DNA from: Caballeronia glebae
GTDB taxonomy: Bacteria > Pseudomonadota > Gammaproteobacteria > Burkholderiales > Burkholderiaceae
DNA: 64,000 nucleotides
Direction: 5' to 3'
Assembly (NCBI RefSeq): GCF_001545035.1
Contig: NZ_FCOJ02000009.1
Span: 1 to 64,000, forward strand
Below the pieces are notes generated by a model. The model was not told the DNA's origin. It was given only the letters and a program-made list of their open reading frames with translations, and did not search any database. Below, piece by piece: positions 44,851 through 54,437 of the stretch. How positions within the stretch are numbered: position 1 is the stretch's first letter; every line of letters starts with the position of its first letter. The translations under genes and the position numbers were made by a program.

Positions 44851-45720
44851 TTAACGGGACCCCTTGGCGAGGGCTTTCTCAACAGCGTTCAATTCGTCGA
44901 GTACCCAGGCTTGGAAAGCCTTTCCTGCTGGGGCTGTTTCAGTCACGCCAACGACTGGCACGCCGACTTTCAAGGCCAGATCGCGCATACGTTGCGCGGC
45001 CCCGCCACTTGCTTGGCTGTTATAGAACAGAAGGTGTACGTGGTGGCTCTTCAAGTCGCCTTCGAATGCAGCTACATCGGACGCCGACGGTTCAGTATCG
45101 TTCATGACCGCGAGCTGAAATTTCTCGTTTCGCATCGCGAGGCCCAGTGCCTGCGCCATGTAACCGAAGACCGGTTCGGTTGCGGTGACAGGTGTGCCGG
45201 CATACTTCGCCTTGATCGCAGCAATGCGATCATTAATCGGCTTGAGGGCGTTCAGGAAAGTTTGCAGATTCTTCGCGTAATCTGCTGCATGCGACGGATC
45301 ATCAGACTGCAGCGATGAGGCGAGTTCGCGAGCATAGGCTGGCATGGCGTCCGGCTCGTACCAGAGGTGGGGGTTGTCGCCAGCTTTCTTCTGCAGCAAC
45401 TCGCCGACAACGATCGTCTGACGACTCGTGCCGCTCGAGGCCGAGAGCAGTTTGACCATCCACGGATCATAGTCTGCACCGTTGTAGACCACGATCTTCG
45501 CGTTGGCCAACGCTTTGCCGACACTCGGACTGGCTTCGAAGAGATGCGGATCCTGATCGGGATTGCTGAGGATGCTGGTCACCTGAACACGGGACCCGCC
45601 AATTTGGCGTGCCACATCACCATAAAAGTTCTCAGCAGCGACAATCTTGATAGGGGCAGCAATCGCGTGCAAAGAAACGCACATTGCAGCGACGGATGAC
45701 GCAATCAAACCAAGCTTCAC
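44851..45720 (-). CDS. Zinc/manganese ABC transporter substrate-binding protein (ZnuA-like)
   Basis: The 289-residue periplasmic protein has a signal peptide (KLGLIASSVAAMCVSLHAIAA) starting at a GTG (45720) preceded by TTGGAGG; the longer frame upstream has no such site. Candidate metal ligands are H59 (DQDPHLFEASPS) and H118 (DNPHLWYEPD). At the third position, usually a histidine, this protein has a glutamate (TEPVFGYMAQAL). No His-rich loop is present. No permease or ATPase gene is adjacent, since the 3' side is a thiolase relic. It follows zur on the same strand after 127 bases. Confidence 0.78.
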   Translation of the reverse strand: MKLGLIASSVAAMCVSLHAIAAPIKIVAAENFYGDVARQIGGSRVQVTSILSNPDQDPHLFEASPSVGKALANAKIVVYNGADYDPWMVKLLSASSGTSRQTIVVGELLQKKAGDNPHLWYEPDAMPAYARELASSLQSDDPSHAADYAKNLQTFLNALKPINDRIAAIKAKYAGTPVTATEPVFGYMAQALGLAMRNEKFQLAVMNDTEPSASDVAAFEGDLKSHHVHLLFYNSQASGGAAQRMRDLALKVGVPVVGVTETAPAGKAFQAWVLDELNAVEKALAKGSR

Positions 45721-45847
45721 AAAGGCCTCCAAGGCAAGAAAGAATCGAGAAATGGGGTGCCGCTTCACATTCACGGCGGCTTCGTGCGGCAATTGTCTGT
45801 CAGTGGAAGAGGGCGTATGAGGGACGCCTGTCACGAGTCGGCGAACG

Positions 45848-46339
45848 TCATGTCTTGGTCGGTCTGGGCCTCGAGATATCTGACTTCGCCTGGCAAGCAG
45901 CACATATAGCGTTCACCTCCGTATGTCCGCCTTTCAATTGGTATCTGAGCGCGTCCATGGCGTCATCGAGCGCTTGCTGTAGACCCGGTCCGGGTAGAAC
46001 TTCCACTGCGTTGCAGCTCGTGCAGATGAGGAAAACTGTGTGCCCTGCATTTACCGCGCTTCCAGGTGGCACGGGTGTCACGATGAACGTGTTGGTCGCT
46101 GACAAGCGCATCACCAGACCGAGGTCGATCAAAAAATCAAGCGCTCGATACACTTGCGGCGGAGAAGGGGCTCGCCCGATCGTTGGCAAGTCATTGACGA
46201 GTTGATACGCCGACGCATGTCCGCCTCGTCGGAGTAGCAAGTCAAGCACTTGGCGGCGAAGCACTGTGGATCGGTGACCGAGTACCCCCGATCGCGCTTC
46301 GAGTTCGTTTATCAATGCCTGGTCGTATCCGTTTCGCAT
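45848..46339 (-). CDS. zur: Fur-family zinc uptake regulator Zur
   Basis: The 163-residue Fur-family protein has an N-terminal winged helix (RRQVLDLLLRRGGHASAYQL, then PSPPQVYRALDFLIDLGLV) and two structural CxxC pairs, C106-C109 (CTSC) and C146-C149 (CAAC). A histidine-bearing dimerisation region lies between them. Zur rather than Fur is indicated by neighbours: a zinc-binding protein, a TonB receptor and two COG0523 GTPases. A Zur-box-like palindrome lies 46 bases upstream of its ATG, implying autoregulation. ATG 46339 is preferred over 46399, which overlaps that box. Confidence 0.8.
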   Translation of the reverse strand: MRNGYDQALINELEARSGVLGHRSTVLRRQVLDLLLRRGGHASAYQLVNDLPTIGRAPSPPQVYRALDFLIDLGLVMRLSATNTFIVTPVPPGSAVNAGHTVFLICTSCNAVEVLPGPGLQQALDDAMDALRYQLKGGHTEVNAICAACQAKSDISRPRPTKT

Positions 46340-46384
46340 CAGTAGCCTGTTTCGTGGAGACGAATGATTGTTTACGTCGAATAT

Positions 46385-46402
46385 GCAATGATATAACATT
46401 GC
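46385..46402. promoter_or_regulatory. Zur box 1 (zur side)
   Basis: GCAATGATATAACATTGC has perfect GCAATG/CATTGC arms around an AT-rich centre, like proteobacterial Zur sites. It is 46 bases upstream of zur. Confidence 0.75.
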
Positions 46403-46459
46403 GTCAACGCATCGGAGAGGTCACCCAGTTTCCCGGTGCGACTGCCGCGTCTACATTAT

Positions 46460-46477
46460 GCAACGATATATTGTTGC
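46460..46477. promoter_or_regulatory. Zur box 2 (TonB-receptor side)
   Basis: GCAACGATATATTGTTGC aligns with box 1 along all 18 bases (GCAAY-centre-TTGC) and lies 46 bases before the TonB-receptor ATG. The matching distance to each gene supports paired repression. Confidence 0.75.
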
Positions 46478-46522
46478 GTTGATAGTGCGGGCGCCAAGAA
46501 AACGAAATAACTCGATACGACC

Positions 46523-48607
46523 GTGAAAAACAACTTCGGACGCCTCTCCCAACGTGCCCTCCGCCTGACGCCTGTGTCGCTGGCCTGCTTCGTTATGGCA
46601 GCGCAAGCGCAAGACACGGCAGCGAGCGATTCTCCGGTCCTTGGAGGCTCACTCGCTCCCGTCTTCGTCACGGCCAACCCGCTTGGCGACAGCGACCTCA
46701 TCGCGCCCGCGACGGCGCTTTACGGCGACGAACTCACGCGCCGGCAAACCAATTCTCTCGGCGAAACCCTTAACGGTCTGCCGGGCGTATCGACGACGAC
46801 CTATGGTCCGATGGTTGGCCGCCCGATCATTCGCGGCATGGATGGCGATCGCATCCGTTTGCTGCAAAACGGCGTGGCGGCGTGGGATGCCTCGTCACTG
46901 TCGTACGACCATGCCGTGCCGCAGGAGCCGCTGACCATCGAACGCGTCGAGATCGTGCGCGGGCCGGCCGCGCTGCTGTATGGCGGCAACGCGATCGGCG
47001 GCGTCGTCAACACCATCGACAATCGCATTCCGCGCGAGCCGATCAAGGGCGTGGACGGCGCGGTCGATGCGAGCTACGGCGGCGCGAACAACGCACGCGC
47101 GGGTGCGGCGATGGTCGAGGGCGGCAACGGCCAGTTCGCCTTCCACTTGGATGCCTTCGACCGCGAAACAAGCAAGGAGCGCATTCCCGGCTTCGCGCAT
47201 TCGGACCGTCAACGCGCGCTCGACGGCCCGGACGCGGACGACGCCTACGGCAGCATCCCGAACAGCGACGGCCGATGGCATGGCGGCGCGGTCGGCGGCG
47301 CTTACACCTGGGCGGACGGGTACGCCGGTCTCTCGTACAACGGCTACGAGGCGAACTACGGCTCGGTCGCGGAGGACGACGTGCGTCTGCGCATGCATCA
47401 GGATCACGTTGCGTTCGCGTCCGAAGTGCGCAATCTGCAAGGCCCGTTCTCGCAACTGAAGTTCGACTTCGGCTATACGGATTACGAGCACAAGGAGATC
47501 GACGAAGGCGTGACCGGCACGACGTTCCGCAATCACGGTTATGAAGCGCGGATCGAGGCGCGCCACAGGAAGATCGGGCCGCTGGAAGGTGCAATTGGCG
47601 TGCAGGTCAGCCAGAACACCTTCTCCGCGCTCGGCGACGAAGCGCTCGTGCCGACTACGCAGACGACCAATGTCGCGCTGTTCGGCCTCGAAGAATGGAA
47701 TGTCACCGACGCGTTCAAGCTGAGCGCGGGCGCTCGATATGAACATGTGAAGCATGACCCGACGGCAGCCGGCAACGAAAAGTTCGCGGGGGATACCTCG
47801 CGCGACTTCAACGCGGTAAGCGCATCGCTCGGTGCGCTGTACAAGCTCACGCCCGCGTGGGCGGTCGCGGGCAACATCGCGTACACGGAGCGCGCGCCGG
47901 CGCTGTACGAACTCTTCGCCAACGGCCCGCACGATGCGACCGGCCAGTATCTGATCGGCAATCCGGACGCGCAGAAGGAAAAGGCCGTGTCGGCGGACTT
48001 GTCGCTGCGTTATGCGAGCGGTCCGAACAAGGGCAGCATCGGCGTGTTCTATAGCCGCTTCCGCAACTATCTGACCGAGTACAACACCGGCCGTTTGGTC
48101 GACGACGACGATCAGCCGGTCCCGGCCGGCACCGACGACGCGCTCAACGAAGCGGTGTATCGCGGCGTGCGCGCCGAGTTCTACGGCATCGAATGGGACA
48201 GCAAGTGGCGCATCTACGAACACGGCGCGCACAGGGTCGATTTCTCGCTCGTCGGCGATTACACGCACGCACGCAACATGGACACGGGTTCGCCGCTGCC
48301 GCGCATTTCGCCGTTGCGCGCGACCGTTGCGCTGGACTACGGGTACGGCCCGTTCGGCGCGCGCGCGGAAATGGAACACGCGTGGGCGCAGCATCGCGTG
48401 CCCGAGGACGATCTGCCGACTGCGAGCTACACGAAACTCGGCGTGATGCTCACCTACAAGTTCCACGTCGGCACGACCAACTGGCTCGCCTACGTGCGCG
48501 GCGACAACCTGACGAATCAGGAAATCCGCTATGCGAGTTCCGTGGTGCGCGATATCGCGCCCGAAGGCGGGCGCAGTGTGATGGTCGGTCTGCGCACGAC
48601 GTTCTGA
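46523..48607 (+). CDS. TonB-dependent outer-membrane receptor, probable zinc (ZnuD-like) importer
   Basis: The 694-residue protein has a signal peptide ending AAQAQ. Its plug domain contains [37 protein letters not shown] and [21 protein letters not shown], followed by a long beta-barrel ending in phenylalanine (MVGLRTTF). It is preceded by a Zur box and followed by two zinc-type COG0523 GTPase genes, so zinc or a zinc complex is the likely substrate; haem or copper chelates are alternatives for this receptor branch. Confidence 0.85.
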   Translation: MKNNFGRLSQRALRLTPVSLACFVMAAQAQDTAASDSPVLGGSLAPVFVTANPLGDSDLIAPATALYGDELTRRQTNSLGETLNGLPGVSTTTYGPMVGRPIIRGMDGDRIRLLQNGVAAWDASSLSYDHAVPQEPLTIERVEIVRGPAALLYGGNAIGGVVNTIDNRIPREPIKGVDGAVDASYGGANNARAGAAMVEGGNGQFAFHLDAFDRETSKERIPGFAHSDRQRALDGPDADDAYGSIPNSDGRWHGGAVGGAYTWADGYAGLSYNGYEANYGSVAEDDVRLRMHQDHVAFASEVRNLQGPFSQLKFDFGYTDYEHKEIDEGVTGTTFRNHGYEARIEARHRKIGPLEGAIGVQVSQNTFSALGDEALVPTTQTTNVALFGLEEWNVTDAFKLSAGARYEHVKHDPTAAGNEKFAGDTSRDFNAVSASLGALYKLTPAWAVAGNIAYTERAPALYELFANGPHDATGQYLIGNPDAQKEKAVSADLSLRYASGPNKGSIGVFYSRFRNYLTEYNTGRLVDDDDQPVPAGTDDALNEAVYRGVRAEFYGIEWDSKWRIYEHGAHRVDFSLVGDYTHARNMDTGSPLPRISPLRATVALDYGYGPFGARAEMEHAWAQHRVPEDDLPTASYTKLGVMLTYKFHVGTTNWLAYVRGDNLTNQEIRYASSVVRDIAPEGGRSVMVGLRTTF

Positions 48608-48672
48608 TGTCCGACGTTCCGACTCGAAGCGATGCGCGCGCGGCACGCGCATCGCGCAACAAGGAGCATTTC

Positions 48673-49881
<1,209 letters not shown>

Positions 49882-49950
49882 CTTTTGGACGCGTGACGAT
49901 TGACGTTTGACGCTGGCGGCGCGACGAGACCGCTCAACATCGGAGGCAGT

Positions 49951-51054
49951 GTGGCTCAGATTCCCGTTACTTTGCTGACCGGCTTTCTCGGCAGCGGCAA
50001 GACGACTGTGCTGAACCGGCTCGTGCAGCAGCCAGACATGGCGGATGCCATGGTACTGATCAACGAGTTCGGCGAGATCGGGCTGGATCATTTGCTCGTT
50101 GCGCATAGCCGCGAGGACGTCGTCGTGGAGATGAGCAGCGGCTGCCTGTGCTGCACGATCCGCGGCGATCTCGTGCGCACGCTGGTATCGATTCTGGATG
50201 CGGCCGACAGAAACGAAGCGCGGCGTTTCGCGCGTGTCGTGATCGAAACGACGGGACTGGCCGATCCAACGCCCATCGTCCATACGCTCGCCACGCATCC
50301 GGCGCTGAAGGAGCGCTACCGTTTCGATGGCGTGGCGACAACCATCGATGCCCGCAACGGCGAAGCGACGCTGGACGCGCACGTCGAAGCGGTAAAGCAG
50401 GCGGCCATGGCTGACCGTCTGCTGATGACGAAAACCGATCTTGTCGATGACCGGGCGCTGACGCAACTCCGGGATCGCCTCCACGCGATTAATCCCGTGG
50501 CGCAGGTCATGCACGTGAGCCACGGCGAAGTCGATGCGCGGCGGATGCTCGATATCGGGCTATTCACTGTCGATGGGAAGATCGCGGACGTCCAGAAATG
50601 GTTGGCCGACGCGCGTTTCGATGACCAGGAGCATCATGATCATAACGGGCATGGCCACTCGCAGGACCGCGACCATCTTCACCATCACCGTCACCACGAC
50701 GTCAACCGGCACGACGACCAGATTCGCGCCTTCTGCTTCATCATCGACGATCCCATTCCCGATCACGTCCTCACCGAATGGCTCGATGTGCTGATGAGCC
50801 TGCTGGGCGTGTCGATGCTCCGAATCAAAGGCATTTTGAACGTGAGAGGTCAGGAGCAACCCATCGTCATTCATGGCGTGCAGCACGTCTTTCATCCGCC
50901 GGTTGCGCTCGATGCGTGGCCATCCGATGACCGGCGCTCGCGCATCGTGTTTATCACGCGATCAATCGGGCGTGAGACCATCGAGCAGAGCTTCCGAATT
51001 TTCAGCGAGGCATATGCGATTCGCGCGACGGCTGCTGGCCCAGTGCTCGGATGA
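49951..51054 (+). CDS. COG0523/CobW family GTPase with histidine-rich linker
   Basis: The 367-residue G3E GTPase has Walker A GFLGSGKTT (11-19), GCLCC (64-68), TKTD (160-163) and a CobW C-terminal domain ending IGRETIEQSFRIF. A stretch at 228-254 contains about a dozen histidines and many aspartates, a likely zinc store or delivery segment. The GTG at 49951 with GGAGG eight bases upstream is chosen over an upstream TTG. It is the last gene of the zinc operon and differs from the preceding GTPase, so two classes of chaperone are encoded side by side. Confidence 0.85.
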   Translation: MAQIPVTLLTGFLGSGKTTVLNRLVQQPDMADAMVLINEFGEIGLDHLLVAHSREDVVVEMSSGCLCCTIRGDLVRTLVSILDAADRNEARRFARVVIETTGLADPTPIVHTLATHPALKERYRFDGVATTIDARNGEATLDAHVEAVKQAAMADRLLMTKTDLVDDRALTQLRDRLHAINPVAQVMHVSHGEVDARRMLDIGLFTVDGKIADVQKWLADARFDDQEHHDHNGHGHSQDRDHLHHHRHHDVNRHDDQIRAFCFIIDDPIPDHVLTEWLDVLMSLLGVSMLRIKGILNVRGQEQPIVIHGVQHVFHPPVALDAWPSDDRRSRIVFITRSIGRETIEQSFRIFSEAYAIRATAAGPVLG

Positions 51055-51480
51055 GGCTTTTGCCGCCGCGCCCATGCCACAACCGAGCGTGACCGAGGGG
51101 TCGCCTCGCGTTGCCAAACCTCCGTTCCTTTGAGAGACAACTTCCTCGCCTCGCTTGTCAACGCGTGGCGAAGACCGCGAACGACTGGCCGTTGCACTTT
51201 GTCAATAGCCGCGCGGTGTACCGAGTATCGGGCGGCGAGCTACGTCGTCCCGAATTACTCAACCGGGGGCGCGCATTGGCGGGACTTCGGCGGATCTGCA
51301 GGCGCTTGGTCATCGCGTCGGACGATCCGACTCGGCGCCCGGTGGCGATTTCCTCTGCTATCGTTGGAGGCACACCGAAGAACTTCAAAAATTTCTTCAC
51401 CTAGTTTCGATTCGACGTTCGATATGCTGACGCTGGCCTCTCGACCTGTATATGTACTAAGGAACTTAGTATAACTAATG
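51055..51480. other. Intergenic stretch before the insertion sequence
   Basis: No gene is supported here. Its only notable item is the palindrome at 51455-51471. The last ~60 bases are AT-rich, like a promoter region cut by the adjacent insertion sequence. Confidence 0.4.
51455..51471. promoter_or_regulatory. Palindrome TACTAAG-GAA-CTTAGTA beside the IS
   Basis: Perfect 7-base arms with a 3-base spacer in an AT-rich stretch, 10 bases from the IS left end. The shape suits a MarR- or TetR-type operator, and a MarR gene remnant lies on the other side of the IS. Confidence 0.5.
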
Positions 51481-53153
51481 TGTCAAAGCCAGATACAAAT
51501 GTCCGATGTCTGGCTAAGTTAAAATGTCCGGGTGTCAGTGGTTTCGATGGCGTCTCTTTCTGGGTGCGAGCAACGTAGAGTCGAAGGATGACGCCTGATC
51601 AGGCAGGGCGCTTACGTTGATGTCGCTGGCATGTGCAAACCGATTACCAGATTTGCGGGTGGTCGACTGCGTGTCGTTGCGTCGCGCCTGTTGCAGAATC
51701 ACTTGTTCGATATCGGCCTGCGTAATCTCGCGCTGCTTCTTTGTGCCGGGCACGCGGTTCTGAGTTCTGACCGCCCCACCCAGATGCGTTCGAGATGGCG
51801 CCTTGCCGATGCGCCGGTCGTCACGCTGAGCTTGAATTGCCTGAGAGATTTGCAGCACGTGCGCCAGACGCTTGTGCTCGACGATCGCGCCTTGATCGAC
51901 CTCTGCCAGCCGATCATACGCGCGAGACGCAATGAGCCTGCCATTGGCACGGATCTCGATGCGCCCATCGGCATACTCCCAGACCTGCACATAGCGACTG
52001 ATCAGCTTGCGATTGGCCGGCAAGTCATCCAGCAGATACATCACGCGATCGTATTGCACAGTCAGCGACTTGGTGACCTTGCGCGGCTCGCGCCAAGTCA
52101 ACGCAAGCTCCAGGCTCTCGTCGGCGCGCAGCGGCCGATGCGCGTCGAACTCACTTCTCGGTGGCTTGGCAAAGCGCGCGTTGTAGGCCGCCATGAAGGA
52201 GGGCGCATACGCGTTCGCCGCGGCTACCGTGTTTATGCCGCGCAGACGCAACTCTTTCACGAGCCGATCCTGCAAAGTCAGGTGCGCGCGCTCCACGCGC
52301 CCCTTGGCCGAGCTCGAATTGGCGCAGAACGTGTCGATGTTGAGCTCATACATCGCCCGGCCAAACTGCGTGGTGCCATTGCCGGTTTGGCCCGCGGTCG
52401 TATTGCGAAACACCGAGAACTTGTCGCTGTAGAACGCCCCAGGCTTGCCATGACCCTCGATATACGCGGAGGTCGCCTCGAAGTAGCTGAACGTGGACTC
52501 GGTCGCGGTGAAGTGCAGTTGCATCAGCCGGCTGGTCGCCTCGTCCACGTACACCAGCAGCGTGCATTGCGGCGCGCGGTCCTCAAACCAGCGATGCTCG
52601 CTGCCATCGATCTGGATCAACTCGCCCAAGCACGAACGGCGCGCACGCGGCTGATAGACCTTGGGTGGGCGCTGACGGCGCGGCACCCAGAGGCCCGCTT
52701 CGGTCATCAAGTGCCGCACGGTTTCCTTCGAGAGGGTCAGTCCATGACATTCACGCAGCTTCTCGCAGGCGAGCGTCGGACCAAAATCCGTGTAGCGGTC
52801 TCGGATGATCGCCAATGCTCGATTCGCCGTCGCCGCATCCAGTCGGTTGTTGCTCGGTTTCGCTCGTCGGCACGAAACCAACCCGCTTGCCCCATGCTCA
52901 CGAAAACGGGCTACCAGACGCCGAATCTGTCGGGTGGTCAGCTCAAGCCGCTCTGCGGCACGCCACGGCTTGAGCCGGCCGTCGGCTACGTCCTGAATGA
53001 CCTTGAAGCGGTCGAGTTCGTGCATGGTCATCGTGATCCGTTCGATCGCTGCCATCGAAACCTCCGGCACCGGAGAGCCGGCGTGCGGATAGCTTAGGCG
53101 GAGCAAAAGCGGACATTTGAACTTGGCTAAAAACGGACATTACAACTTTGCCA
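51481..53153 (-). mobile_element. ISNCY-type (IS1202-like) insertion sequence, apparently complete
   Basis: A single transposase gene is bounded by related ends: TGTCAAAG at the left and CTTTGCCA (reverse complement TGGCAAAG) at the right. Each end holds two ATGTCCG copies, at 51499 and 51524 on the left and as CGGACAT at 53110 and 53134 on the right, 24-25 bases apart. That gives about 1.67 kb. I saw no matching target duplication in the immediate flanks. Boundaries are estimated from end similarity. Confidence 0.75.
51535..53055 (-). CDS. ISNCY-family DDE transposase
   Basis: The 506-residue transposase has an N-terminal helix-turn-helix (AAERLELTTRQIRRLVARF) and a second HTH-like segment. 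Its catalytic triad is D150 (IQIDGSEH), D211 (FYSDKFSVF) and E255 (AKGRVERAH), with 43 residues between the last two. GGAGG precedes ATG 53055. The frame is intact, so the element may still be active. The long opposite-strand frame (51631-53097) is a shadow. Confidence 0.87.
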   Translation of the reverse strand: MAAIERITMTMHELDRFKVIQDVADGRLKPWRAAERLELTTRQIRRLVARFREHGASGLVSCRRAKPSNNRLDAATANRALAIIRDRYTDFGPTLACEKLRECHGLTLSKETVRHLMTEAGLWVPRRQRPPKVYQPRARRSCLGELIQIDGSEHRWFEDRAPQCTLLVYVDEATSRLMQLHFTATESTFSYFEATSAYIEGHGKPGAFYSDKFSVFRNTTAGQTGNGTTQFGRAMYELNIDTFCANSSSAKGRVERAHLTLQDRLVKELRLRGINTVAAANAYAPSFMAAYNARFAKPPRSEFDAHRPLRADESLELALTWREPRKVTKSLTVQYDRVMYLLDDLPANRKLISRYVQVWEYADGRIEIRANGRLIASRAYDRLAEVDQGAIVEHKRLAHVLQISQAIQAQRDDRRIGKAPSRTHLGGAVRTQNRVPGTKKQREITQADIEQVILQQARRNDTQSTTRKSGNRFAHASDINVSALPDQASSFDSTLLAPRKRRHRNH

Positions 53154-53245
53154 CTACATAATGTAAATGTGTTGAATAAGGTTATGTCAAGTAATGTGTA
53201 GTCCGAAGTAAATGGAAATCGCTATTTTTTTGACAAGAGATAGCG

Positions 53246-53551
53246 TCAGCCGCGCAGATTGCGCGCAAACATCTCGAGGCAGTTCTGAACAAGCGTCGCG
53301 TCGGCCGCCTGAATGTCCTTAAGCATCTGGTCTTCGAGCGAACGCACGGCGTCCATGCCCTGCCGCAACACGCCGCGCCCTTCCTCGGTTAGCCGCAGCA
53401 CGACGATGCGCCCATGATTGGGATCCGGTTCGCGCGTGATCCAGTTTCTCGCGGTCATCGCAGTCATCACTTCGTTGGCGGATTGTGGCGTGATGAAGGA
53501 TCGTTCGGCGAGTTGCGCATTCGATGCCTGCCCGCGCGCGTCGAGCAGAGG
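53246..53551 (-). pseudogene. MarR-family regulator, 5'-truncated remnant
   Basis: The frame encodes the winged-helix core and C-terminus of a MarR protein: LAERSFITPQSANEV, ITREPDPNHGRIVVLRLTEEG and the helical SLEDQMLKDIQ tail. The first ~50 residues are missing: just upstream is a TAG stop and the coding sequence of an alpha/beta hydrolase in another frame. It is the product of a deletion joining two genes. Confidence 0.75.
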
Positions 53552-54359
53552 CTAACTCGGCTCTTGTTATGAAGTCAGCGATGGATTTCCACATCACCAC
53601 GGGATTCGAATACATCGGGAAGTGTCCGCACTGCGGTATCTCGGCGAGCTCGACACCCTCACGCTCTATATGTCTTAGATAAGAAAGGTTCGAGTTCTGC
53701 TCGCCGTACATGAACATGCACGGGAAAGGGAGCCCCAGAAACTTCTGCATCAAATCTTCATGGTCCGACAGGCTGACCATCGATTTGAAGATGCCCGGAA
53801 CGGCATCGGCGCGCACCTTGTGCCGCAGACTGGCGGAATACAGGGCGCTCGCATATGCGGGTGCGTGAAGCGCTCGTTCGATGAAGTCGTCAAAGAATTG
53901 CAACGCGCTGTCGCGGGGGTATTGTTCAATCTGTCTGCTGAGGAAGCAGTCTTCGGGCGCGATGTTTCCTTCTATGTCGGTAAAAGACAGTACGCGCCGT
54001 GGTAGCCGCGACGATAGCATCAGCGCCGTCAGACCGCCCATCGAATGTCCTACGAGGTGGAAGCGCTCAAACCCAAAATGGTCCGCGACCGCGAGGGCCG
54101 TTTCAACTAGGAATGGAATGTCGACTTTCGCCAAGTCCGCGCATTCGGTCTCTCCGCACCCCGGCGCGTCGTACGCTGCAAAGGCGTGACCTTCGAATTC
54201 ACGGTGTTGAACGATGTCGGCGTAGTCTTCTTTGGTGGAGCCGAACCCGTGTAAAAACAGAATTGGCGCCTTCGACCCTTGTCGGGAAAGTGCTGAAACG
54301 CGCACCGACGTCCCAGTTACCGATAATGGAATCGACGACAGCTGGAAGTCTCGTGTCAT
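53319..54359 (-). CDS. Alpha/beta hydrolase with foreign C-terminal extension
   Basis: The first ~268 residues form a normal alpha/beta hydrolase: ILFLHGFGSTKEDYADIV (oxyanion region), the nucleophile in VGHSMGGLTAL, and the catalytic His in PQCGHFPMYSNP. After DFITRAELA the frame enters the MarR remnant out of phase, adding about 77 arginine-rich residues of no natural meaning (RRARAGIECATRR onward). The join at about 53552 marks a deletion; the hydrolase core itself seems to have lost little or nothing. Substrate unknown. Activity of the extended protein is uncertain. Confidence 0.72.
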   Translation of the reverse strand: MTRDFQLSSIPLSVTGTSVRVSALSRQGSKAPILFLHGFGSTKEDYADIVQHREFEGHAFAAYDAPGCGETECADLAKVDIPFLVETALAVADHFGFERFHLVGHSMGGLTALMLSSRLPRRVLSFTDIEGNIAPEDCFLSRQIEQYPRDSALQFFDDFIERALHAPAYASALYSASLRHKVRADAVPGIFKSMVSLSDHEDLMQKFLGLPFPCMFMYGEQNSNLSYLRHIEREGVELAEIPQCGHFPMYSNPVVMWKSIADFITRAELASARRARAGIECATRRTILHHATIRQRSDDCDDREKLDHARTGSQSWAHRRAAANRGRARRVAAGHGRRAFARRPDA

Positions 54360-54437
54360 GGAATTGCGAATGAACGACAGGTCTTGGAAGGCCTGTCTGG
54401 TTAAAGACCTTTGCCGTGATGTCGGGTTTGCGTCAGA

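Noticed and set aside
46895-48652. 585-codon minus-strand frame opposite the TonB receptor
   Set aside because: A shadow of a GC-rich gene: arginine-rich translation without motifs, opposite an unmistakable receptor.
51111-51474. Two overlapping plus-strand frames before the IS
   Set aside because: Different frames, no motif, no ribosome site; treated as intergenic.
51631-53097. 488-codon plus-strand frame opposite the transposase
   Set aside because: No motifs and fully antisense to an intact DDE transposase.
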